Of a stretch of 43,815 bases of DNA, positions 34,461-41,490 are shown in pieces (the stretch's first letter is position 1; each line of letters opens with the position of its first letter). Under the pieces are notes generated by a model. It made no database searches. It had not been told where the DNA came from and saw only the letters and a list, made by a program, of their open reading frames with translations. Location: NCBI GenBank assembly GCA_900315225.1, contig OMYM01000130.1:1-43815 (forward strand), written 5' to 3'. Made by a program: the position numbers and the translations under genes. The DNA comes from an uncultured Erysipelotrichaceae bacterium (lineage in GTDB: Bacteria; Bacillota_I; Bacilli_A; Erysipelotrichales; Erysipelotrichaceae).

Positions 34461-36704
34461 ATGGAAAAATTTACTAGAAGCTGGGATTTCCACGGAAGAA
34501 CATTGACAGTGGAAAACGGCGAAATGGCAAAACAAGCGGGCGGCTCGATTCTAGTCCGTTATGAAGACACCGTGGTTCTTTCGGCTGCCACGGCGAGCAG
34601 TGAGGCGAAGGACACGGATTTCTTTCCGCTGACTGTACTGTATCAGGAAAAGATGTATGCTGCGGGAAAGATTCCTGGCGGCTTTTTGCGCAGGGAAGGT
34701 AGGCCAAGTGAGCATGCGACTTTGACCGCTCGATTGGTCGACCGTCCGATCAGGCCTTTGTTTGCGGAAGGTTTCCGCAATGAGGTTCAGGTTGTCAACA
34801 CGGTTTTCTCGGTTGACCCAGACTGTAGCAGTGAAATGGCTTCGTTGTTTGGCTCGTCCTTGGCGTTGTGCGTATCAAACATTCCGTTCAATGGACCTGT
34901 CGCAGGCGTGCAGGTCGGCAGGATTGATGGAGAATTCATCATCAATCCGTCCGTTGCCCAGCAAGAGGCTTCCGACCTAATGGTCACGGTTGCAGGCACT
35001 AAGAACGCCATCAATATGGTTGAGGCTGGTGCCAAGGAAGCATCCGAGGAAGATATGTTAAAGGCATTGATGATCGGTCACAGCGCGATAAAGGAATTGT
35101 GCGCAATCCAAGAGGAAGTGATTGCCGAGTGCGCCAAGGAAAAGATGGAAGTTGTCCTGTACGAGATAAATCCAGTCATCAAACAGATGGTCGATGAAAA
35201 AGGCGCCGATAGGATCCGCGAGGCTGTATCTATCAAGGGAAAGCTGGAAAGATACGGCAAGATCGATGAGATCATTGCCGAGATGGAGGAAGAAGCTGCT
35301 AAGCTGGAGTGGCCAGATGAAAAGGCAAAGGAAACCGCTGTCAGGCAAGCGCATGAATATGGTGTGGATGTCGAGGCTGCCGAGGTCAGGAGATTGATTT
35401 CCGAGGAAAAGATCAGACCGGATGGAAGAGGATTGGATGAATTGAGACCGTTGGATTCACAGGTCGACCTGCTTCCAAGGGCACATGGCTCTGCGATGTT
35501 CACCCGTGGTGAAACGCAGGTCATGTCGATCACGACCCTTGGTCCTCTGAGCGATGCACAGATCATTGACGATCTTACATTGACGACAGAAAAGAGGTTC
35601 ATGCACCAATATAACTTCCCGCCATTCTCCGTTGGCGAAGTCGGCAGGATGACATCCGTTGGCAGAAGAGAGATTGGTCATGGGGCATTGGGTGAACGTG
35701 CTTTGCTGCAGGTATTGCCAAGCGAAGATGATTTCCCTTATGCAATCCGTACCTGCGCCGAAGTCTTAGAGTCCAATGGTTCCAGTTCACAGGCAAGTAT
35801 TTGTGCGGGCACGATGTCGCTAATGGCGGCTGGTGTTCCGATCAAGGCAATGGTCGCAGGTGTTGCAATGGGTTTGATTACCGTTGGCGACACATACTCT
35901 ATCCTGACAGATATCCAAGGCATGGAGGATCATTATGGCGATATGGACTTTAAGGTTGCTGGCACGCGCAAGGGAATCACGGCGCTCCAGATGGACATCA
36001 AGGTGACAGGCATTTCCGAGGATATTCTGAGGGAGGCTCTCGCCCAGGCACATAAAGGTCGCATGCAGATATTGGACAACATGGAGACGGCTATTGCCGA
36101 ACCAAGACCGCAGGTTTCCAAGTATGCGCCAAAGCTCGACAAACTGTGGATTCCAGTCGACAAGATCCGCATCGTTATCGGCAAAGGCGGCGAGCAGATC
36201 GACAAGATTATCGAAGAATGCAACGATGTCAAGATCGATATTGAGGACGATGGAAGATGTATTATCTATCATACGGACCAGGAGATGATCGACAAGGCAA
36301 AGAAGATTATCGAAGACTTGATTCGTGAAGCCAAGATCGGCGAGATCTATGAGGGCAAGGTTACCGAGGTCAGGGAATCGTTTGCGTTTGTGACATTGTT
36401 CCCGGGAACAGATGCGCTTCTGCATGTCAGCCAGCTCTCATGGGAGAGGGTTGCCAATATCCAGGACGCGCTCCATGTCGGCGATGTTGTCAAGGTAAAA
36501 GTCATCAGTATCGATGAAGCTGGCAAGATCAAGGTTTCCGCAAGAGAATGCATGGAAAAGCCGGAAGGCTACGTTGAGCCGAAGAAGCAGCCGCGTAGTT
36601 CTGGAAACGGCAATGGGAAGGGTCCAAACCCCCACAAGCCCGTTCCGCAAGGCAATTCCGCAACGGTCGAAAGAAGAGTGTTCCGTCGCAAGAACAACGA
36701 TTAA
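34461..36704 (+). CDS. pnp: Polynucleotide phosphorylase
   Basis: 747 residues. PNPase degrades RNA 3'-to-5' phosphorolytically in the cytoplasm and can add tails. There are two RNase PH-like domains: about 1-230, with FFPLTVLYQEKMYAAGKIPG, and about 315-550, with RPDGRGLDELRPL and GDTYSILTDIQGMEDHYGDM, the latter supplying the catalytic Asp residues. A KH domain follows (IRIVIGKGGEQIDKI), then an S1 domain (YEGKVTEVRESFAFV and LLHVSQLSWERV). The C-terminal tail is basic and glycine-rich. I chose the ATG at 34461; a TTG 12 bases earlier touches the AAGAGG motif. It is a single-gene unit with promoter and terminator. Confidence 0.96.
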   Translation: MEKFTRSWDFHGRTLTVENGEMAKQAGGSILVRYEDTVVLSAATASSEAKDTDFFPLTVLYQEKMYAAGKIPGGFLRREGRPSEHATLTARLVDRPIRPLFAEGFRNEVQVVNTVFSVDPDCSSEMASLFGSSLALCVSNIPFNGPVAGVQVGRIDGEFIINPSVAQQEASDLMVTVAGTKNAINMVEAGAKEASEEDMLKALMIGHSAIKELCAIQEEVIAECAKEKMEVVLYEINPVIKQMVDEKGADRIREAVSIKGKLERYGKIDEIIAEMEEEAAKLEWPDEKAKETAVRQAHEYGVDVEAAEVRRLISEEKIRPDGRGLDELRPLDSQVDLLPRAHGSAMFTRGETQVMSITTLGPLSDAQIIDDLTLTTEKRFMHQYNFPPFSVGEVGRMTSVGRREIGHGALGERALLQVLPSEDDFPYAIRTCAEVLESNGSSSQASICAGTMSLMAAGVPIKAMVAGVAMGLITVGDTYSILTDIQGMEDHYGDMDFKVAGTRKGITALQMDIKVTGISEDILREALAQAHKGRMQILDNMETAIAEPRPQVSKYAPKLDKLWIPVDKIRIVIGKGGEQIDKIIEECNDVKIDIEDDGRCIIYHTDQEMIDKAKKIIEDLIREAKIGEIYEGKVTEVRESFAFVTLFPGTDALLHVSQLSWERVANIQDALHVGDVVKVKVISIDEAGKIKVSARECMEKPEGYVEPKKQPRSSGNGNGKGPNPHKPVPQGNSATVERRVFRRKNND

Positions 36705-36711
36705 TCAAATG

Positions 36712-36737
36712 AAAAGGCATGCTATATGCCTTTTTTT
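36712..36737 (+). terminator. Terminator after pnp
   Basis: AAAAGGCAT, loop GCTAT, ATGCCTTTT and T residues. The stem can extend outward through ATCAAA and TTTGAT. Confidence 0.9.
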
Positions 36738-36803
36738 GATGGTAAATAACGGGAAAATCATATATGATATCCATACCTATTGGTGATAAAGGAGCAACAT
36801 GGC

Positions 36804-37469
36804 GTGAGAATGCGAAAAAAGAAATGGGCAGATCCATGGCTGGAAGCCCATCGGGATTATGCGTTGGATAATCCAGTGGAATTGAAAGGATTTTGGCACG
36901 ATACCCTGAAATGCTCCGTCCTTCATGTGGAATTGGGGGCGGGAAAAGGTGATTATCTCAACAACATGGCCCTCATGTATCCTGAAGAGGGTTGGGTTGG
37001 CATTGAAAAGGATCGCAGTGCAGCCGCAGTGGCCGCAAGGAAGGCGGTGGAAAGTGGCGAGGATCTTGGTAATAGGCGAATGATTGTCAACCATGCGGAA
37101 AATCTTCTGGATTGGTTTGCGGATGGGGAGATCGATGTCTTGCACTTGAATTTCTCCGATCCTTGGCCAAAGAAACATGCGCATAAGAGAAGGCTGTCCA
37201 GCGAGAGGTTCTTGGATATGTACCGAAACTTGTTGGCAAGGGATGGCGAAATTCAAATGAAGACTGACAACAGCGGTCTTTTCGAAGATTCTGTGCTTTA
37301 TTTCTTGCAGAGTGGGTTTATGCTGACGAGTATTTCGGTGGATTACCGCAGGCAGCCACATGAAGAAGATGCAGTAACGGAGTATGAAAAAAGATTCATA
37401 GAACTAGGGCAGCCAATCTACCGGCTTTGTGCAAGACATGACACGAAAGAAAGAGATATGATAAAATAG
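36804..37469 (+). CDS. trmB: tRNA (guanine-46-N7)-methyltransferase TrmB
   Basis: 221 residues. It makes m7G46 in tRNA variable loops with S-adenosylmethionine. Motifs are VELGAGKGDYL, GIEKDRSA, LNFSDPWPKKHAHKRRL (the family hallmark), MKTDNSGLFEDS, and TEYEKRFIELGQPIYRL at the C-terminus. I chose GTG at 36804, nine bases after AAGGAG. It gives MRMRKKKWA, which matches the MRMRxKxWA start of the Bacillus protein. An ATG at 36799 in another frame stops after two codons. The gene is followed at 15 bp by a lipoprotein gene. Confidence 0.94.
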   Translation: MRMRKKKWADPWLEAHRDYALDNPVELKGFWHDTLKCSVLHVELGAGKGDYLNNMALMYPEEGWVGIEKDRSAAAVAARKAVESGEDLGNRRMIVNHAENLLDWFADGEIDVLHLNFSDPWPKKHAHKRRLSSERFLDMYRNLLARDGEIQMKTDNSGLFEDSVLYFLQSGFMLTSISVDYRRQPHEEDAVTEYEKRFIELGQPIYRLCARHDTKERDMIK

Positions 37470-37484
37470 ACGCGGAGGTGTAGC

Positions 37485-38318
37485 TTGAAAAAACATCTTG
37501 TGACTGTTTGTATTCTTGCTTTGATGCTGTGCGGATGTAGGCAGAAGGTTGGTGATATCCAGCAAAGCCTTGACCAATCTTTGACGCGGGTTCTTTCCTA
37601 TGAACCCGGGTATCCGAATTATAACAAGGACTATTATTCCTACTATATCGAGCCATCCATCGGAAGGCTTGAGGCGGATACGACCAGTAATCTTTTCGTA
37701 TTGGACGGTGTTCGGTTTCTGATGAATGTGAACGTGTCGGCCATAGTAAACGAGAAATACTATCGCTCGGCAAGCAGCGAGGACGCCCCTTTGGCGAATA
37801 TGCAGGTAATTGCCCAGGCGAGCGGGGAATACGAAGATTTTCTTCACGACAAGTATCCCTTCGCTGTTTGGCTGAGGCGAGTCGATGGCTATGTGACCAT
37901 TGCGTTGAACGCTGGGTACATGGAGTTTAGCGCCTTGACGGACGATGCGCATGCCGTGGAACTTGCCTCGGCGATGTTGGAGGTGGCGCGAAGCGTCAAG
38001 GTAAACAAAAATAAAGTTTTGACCGACTATGCGATCAGCGAAACGATTGACTACAAAGGCAAGCAGGTGGCATTGTTTGAAAACGTTGCTCCTGAAAGCG
38101 GAACCTTGGAAGAGTTGTTTTCTGAGTCTGGCGACTGGATGAACGAGGGAGGGGAAAGCTACCTTGGCATTCTAAGCGGCGAATTTACTGGCGACGACGC
38201 TTGGGATTCCTCGATGGGTCCAGAAGAGGACCTGCCCCAAGATGAAAACGGTTTTGTGTCTGAAGAGGAGGTTCCTCTTGATGGCGAGTCGAATGAAAAT
38301 ACTGAGCTGGGGGAATGA
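37485..38318 (+). CDS. Putative lipoprotein of unknown function
   Basis: 277 residues from TTG at 37485, preceded by GGAGGTG. The N-terminus MKKHLVTVCILALMLCGC is a lipoprotein signal with LCGC as the lipobox, so the protein should be anchored to the outer face of the membrane through a diacylglyceryl Cys near residue 18. A mixed alpha/beta domain (about 20-215) follows. The last 60 residues are strongly acidic (DLPQDENGFVSEEEVPLDG) and probably disordered. I recognise no family. It is close behind trmB and likely cotranscribed. No clear terminator follows. Confidence 0.8.
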   Translation: MKKHLVTVCILALMLCGCRQKVGDIQQSLDQSLTRVLSYEPGYPNYNKDYYSYYIEPSIGRLEADTTSNLFVLDGVRFLMNVNVSAIVNEKYYRSASSEDAPLANMQVIAQASGEYEDFLHDKYPFAVWLRRVDGYVTIALNAGYMEFSALTDDAHAVELASAMLEVARSVKVNKNKVLTDYAISETIDYKGKQVALFENVAPESGTLEELFSESGDWMNEGGESYLGILSGEFTGDDAWDSSMGPEEDLPQDENGFVSEEEVPLDGESNENTELGE

Positions 38319-38522
38319 TTCTTCCAGGCTGGCAATAATTTACAAAAAGAGTTATCCATGTTTGCGTGTTATGCGATAGGCAGCCGTGCATGTGTCGATA
38401 TGCCATGACGGTTGCATTCTAACGATTTGTTCCGCTAGGCATGGAAATAGATTTTTACCAAGCGTCTACAATTTATCGTAGGTATGCTAAAATGGTTCAG
38501 TGAAGTATGAAAGGGAGATCTT
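38319..38522 (+). other. Intergenic stretch between lipoprotein and disordered protein
   Basis: 204 bp without a gene. No strong terminator hairpin is visible. The right end holds a candidate promoter. A TTATCCATG at 38352 only partly resembles a DnaA box. Confidence 0.5.
38465..38493 (+). promoter_or_regulatory. Candidate promoter of the disordered-protein/murC unit
   Basis: TCTACA (38465-38470), a 17-bp spacer and TAAAAT (38488-38493). The ribosome site AAGGGAG follows before the ATG at 38523. Confidence 0.5.
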
Positions 38523-39716
38523 ATGCTAAAAAGAATTTCAAGTCTGTTGTTTGAAGACGATATTGACGATGATGAAGTCGAGGATGATGAAACTGGTCAG
38601 TCTCCAGTGATAGCGCCGTCCCCAAGGCCTTCGGCATCTTCGAGAAGAGAACAGGTGAACATCCAGCCTGCAGTGTCTAGTTCCAGAAAGGAACAGCCTA
38701 TTTCCCAGCAGCCTGTCAAGAGGGAGCCAGCTGTAGTGGCGCAGCCAACCTACAGAAGGGAGCAGATTTCTACACCGCAGGCTCCTAAAAGAGAGACGAT
38801 TGTACCGCAGCCGCAGGTTCAAGAGCAGGTCACAATAGAGCAGCCCAAGGAAGAGGCACCACGCACAGTGATGCAAAGAATCGATGTTACGCAGAATATC
38901 AAGTCTGATGGCACTGCACGTTCACAATCACGAAGGACTGATTCGGTTTTCAACGAAATGCCAACAACCATTCGCAATGTTGATACTCCTGTGAGCGAAA
39001 CAAAGCGCGAGCCATCATTGGCGCCTGCCCAAAGACCTGCTCCTGCAAGCCGTCCGGCGCCAGCGTCCAGCCGTTCTGCTTCTGCGTCCATCCGTCCGGT
39101 GACAGAACAGAAGCCGTCATCGCTTGGTATCAAGGCTGACGCACCAGTTTCAGCGCCAAGCTCTTCGGCAAGGTCATCCCGACCAGAGAGACAGAAAAAG
39201 GATTCCCAGCCGGCATACCAATTCCAACCAGTCATCAGCCCGATTTTTGGCGTTGACGAAAAGGATCTTGATGCGGTAAAGACAACGAATTCAAAAATAT
39301 CTACGAGGGAATCGACAAAGCCAGACAAGAACATTACGCCGATTATTTCGCCGATGTATGGCAAGTCGACAGAGGAAAGCACACTCGCGGCACCCCAGCC
39401 GCAGCAAACGCAAATGGTTCACTCAAAGTCTTCGATGCCATCAATGCCTTCGATTCAGCCAACGGTAGCGCCGGTAGTCTCAGCGCCAGCCATCATTCAA
39501 GAACCTGAACCACAGGAAAAACCGTCTGTTGTCGAGGATGAAATCCCTGAATTCTCGCTTGACGACATCCTGAAGGTTGGCGATGAAGAGTTTGCCAAGG
39601 AAAAAAGAGCGGTGGATACCGATGATTCGATCTTCCCTGATTTTACATTTGGCGATGACGAGGAAGACGATGCATCATTGCGCGAGAGCATTGTCTTTAA
39701 CCGTCGCAAGGAATGA
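38523..39716 (+). CDS. Intrinsically disordered protein upstream of murC
   Basis: 397 residues with no recognisable folded domain. The N-terminus is MLKRISSLLFEDD followed by an acidic run. The body (about 30-350) is rich in Pro, Ser, Gln, Arg and Ala. Two related motifs occur 37 residues apart: PVISPIFG (ISP codons from 39234) and PIISPMYG (from 39345). A conserved-looking acidic C-terminus follows, with EFSLDDILKVGDEEF and DDSIFPDFTFGDDEEDD. In B. subtilis the gene before murC is sftA, a DNA translocase whose N-terminal linker is also disordered. This protein has no FtsK motor, so it could be a relic or a functional adaptor. The coding call is good; the function is unknown. It lies 5 bp before murC. 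Confidence 0.82.
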   Translation: MLKRISSLLFEDDIDDDEVEDDETGQSPVIAPSPRPSASSRREQVNIQPAVSSSRKEQPISQQPVKREPAVVAQPTYRREQISTPQAPKRETIVPQPQVQEQVTIEQPKEEAPRTVMQRIDVTQNIKSDGTARSQSRRTDSVFNEMPTTIRNVDTPVSETKREPSLAPAQRPAPASRPAPASSRSASASIRPVTEQKPSSLGIKADAPVSAPSSSARSSRPERQKKDSQPAYQFQPVISPIFGVDEKDLDAVKTTNSKISTRESTKPDKNITPIISPMYGKSTEESTLAAPQPQQTQMVHSKSSMPSMPSIQPTVAPVVSAPAIIQEPEPQEKPSVVEDEIPEFSLDDILKVGDEEFAKEKRAVDTDDSIFPDFTFGDDEEDDASLRESIVFNRRKE

Positions 39717-39721
39717 GATAG

Positions 39722-41026
39722 ATGGAATACTATTTTATAGGCATCAAGGGGACAGGAATGGCTTCCCTTGCTTGCATGCTGCATGACTTAGGGCATAACG
39801 TCAAAGGAAGCGACCTTGAAAAGCATTTCTTTACGGAGGAAGGATTGATTGCCCGCGGCATCAAGATATTACCGTTTGATGAAAACAACATCAAGGACGG
39901 CATGCATGTCATTATTGGAAACGCATTTCTCGAAGATTTTCCCGAGGTTGTTGCCGCAAGGAACAATCCTACATGCGTCTGTGCCAGGTACCATGAATTC
40001 CTTGGCGAATTCCTGAAAAGCTATCGCTTGATTTCCATTGCTGGCTCCCATGGCAAGACTACGACAACAGGGCTGTGCAGTGCAATGATGAATGCGTTTG
40101 GAAAGACGGGATGGCTAATTGGCGATGGTAGCGGTCATCTTGAGAAAGATACAACTTATTTCTGTCTTGAATCGGATGAATTCCGCCGTCATTTTCTTGC
40201 ATATCACCCTGAATACGCGATTATCACAAATGTCGAAATCGACCATGTGGACTATTTCAAGGATGAAGACGACTACCGCTCTTCCTATGAAGAGTTTGCT
40301 AGAAACGTAACGGGCACCCTTGTGATTTGGGGCGAGGACAAGGAAGCGCGCAAAATGCGCATTGACAAACCTGTTTTATGGTATGGCGAAGCGGATAACG
40401 ATGACATACAGGCCAAAAACATTGATGAGCGTCAGGATGGGATGTATTTTGATGTCTACTTCCATAATGAATTCTTTGCGCATTTTTCCCTTCCCTTTGT
40501 CGGACACCATTTGTTGTTGAACAGCCTTGCGGTCATTGGCATTGGTATTCTTGAAGGTGTTGATCCTGCAACGATTGAATCTGGTTTGTCTTCTTTTACA
40601 GGAGTTAAACGTCGGTTTGTCGTGGAAAAGCATGGCGAGAATATTTTTGTTGATGACTATGCGCACCACCCAACCGAGGTTGGCGTGACCATTGACACTG
40701 CGCGCAAGCGTTTCCCTGGTCGCAAGCTTGTGGCGATTTTCAAGCCACACCGCGCATCGCGCGTGCTTTATTTTGCTAAAGAATTCAAAGACCAGTTGAT
40801 GAAAGCTGATGAAATATATCTATGCGATTTTACAAGCATAGACGATAAACAGGACGGCACGGACATTGACATTACCTATCTTCAAAAAATGATTCCTGGC
40901 TCTCATGTTCTTAGCGAAGACATGGATGGAGCAAAGATCCTTGTCAAGGAAGCGCCAGCTGTATTCCTGTTTATGTCCAGCAAAGACATCTATGGACTTG
41001 CAAATCTAGTGAAACAATGTCAATAG
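39722..41026 (+). CDS. murC: UDP-N-acetylmuramate--L-alanine ligase MurC
   Basis: 434 residues, the normal length. MurC adds L-Ala to UDP-MurNAc, the first peptide step of wall precursor synthesis. The N-terminal Rossmann domain has FIGIKGTGMASLA. The ATP site is SIAGSHGKTTTTG (about 101-113). The metal and substrate region has ESDEFRRHFL and ITNVEIDHVDYF. The C-terminal domain has DDYAHHPTEVG and FKPHRASR. The ATG follows an AAGGA ribosome site. Its coupling to the preceding disordered-protein gene suggests shared expression. Confidence 0.96.
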   Translation: MEYYFIGIKGTGMASLACMLHDLGHNVKGSDLEKHFFTEEGLIARGIKILPFDENNIKDGMHVIIGNAFLEDFPEVVAARNNPTCVCARYHEFLGEFLKSYRLISIAGSHGKTTTTGLCSAMMNAFGKTGWLIGDGSGHLEKDTTYFCLESDEFRRHFLAYHPEYAIITNVEIDHVDYFKDEDDYRSSYEEFARNVTGTLVIWGEDKEARKMRIDKPVLWYGEADNDDIQAKNIDERQDGMYFDVYFHNEFFAHFSLPFVGHHLLLNSLAVIGIGILEGVDPATIESGLSSFTGVKRRFVVEKHGENIFVDDYAHHPTEVGVTIDTARKRFPGRKLVAIFKPHRASRVLYFAKEFKDQLMKADEIYLCDFTSIDDKQDGTDIDITYLQKMIPGSHVLSEDMDGAKILVKEAPAVFLFMSSKDIYGLANLVKQCQ

Positions 41027-41028
41027 TA

Positions 41029-41057
41029 TTGAAAGTGCTTTCATTTTGGACTATAAT
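41029..41057 (+). promoter_or_regulatory. Sigma-A promoter of the DUF948 gene
   Basis: TTGAAA (41029-41034), a 17-bp spacer and a perfect TATAAT (41052-41057). Transcription would start near 41064, after the in-frame TTG at 41046, which fixes the true start at 41079. Confidence 0.87.
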
Positions 41058-41078
41058 GCCAGTATGGAGGCATTGGAT

Positions 41079-41486
41079 ATGGATGAACTGCTATTGGCAT
41101 TAAAAAATGTATCAGAGCAACTTGTTCCTATTTTTGGTGCGGTTGCTTTGATTTTTCTTTGCATCGTTTTGAATAAGATTGCTAAACTGATCGAAGAAAT
41201 CACCAATATTGTCAAAGGTCTGGATCCAACTTTACGATTGGTTGATCAAAGCATTGAAAAGGTGCAGGCGCCTTTGGATACTGTCGTCAAATTCTCGCAC
41301 TCGCTTGATAAAGTGCACGACAAAACATCTGAGACACTTACAAGGGTAGCCGGCGCGGCAACTGAAAACCTGAATTCCTTGGCGGATAATATGAACGCGC
41401 TTAAGGCAAAGGTGGCTGATAAAACCGGTGGAGCGGCGGAGTCATTCGAAGCAGAACCGGAGGTAGAGGTAAAATCGGAGGGATAG
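41079..41486 (+). CDS. DUF948 membrane protein (YtxG-like)
   Basis: 135 residues from the ATG at 41079, eight bases after GGAGG. One transmembrane helix (about 14-34, VPIFGAVALIFLCIVLNK) is followed by an amphipathic helical cytoplasmic or extracellular part with VQAPLDTVVKFSHSLDKVHD, the DUF948 pattern, and a short acidic tail. DUF948 proteins are general-stress or envelope-associated proteins of unknown activity and commonly follow murC (ytxG in Bacillus), as here. Its stop lies 4 bp before the next ATG. Confidence 0.85.
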   Translation: MDELLLALKNVSEQLVPIFGAVALIFLCIVLNKIAKLIEEITNIVKGLDPTLRLVDQSIEKVQAPLDTVVKFSHSLDKVHDKTSETLTRVAGAATENLNSLADNMNALKAKVADKTGGAAESFEAEPEVEVKSEG

Positions 41487-41490
41487 AATC

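Noticed and set aside
38352..38360. TTATCCATG resembling a DnaA box
   Set aside because: Two of nine bases differ from TTATCCACA, it is a single copy, and nothing else suggests an origin.
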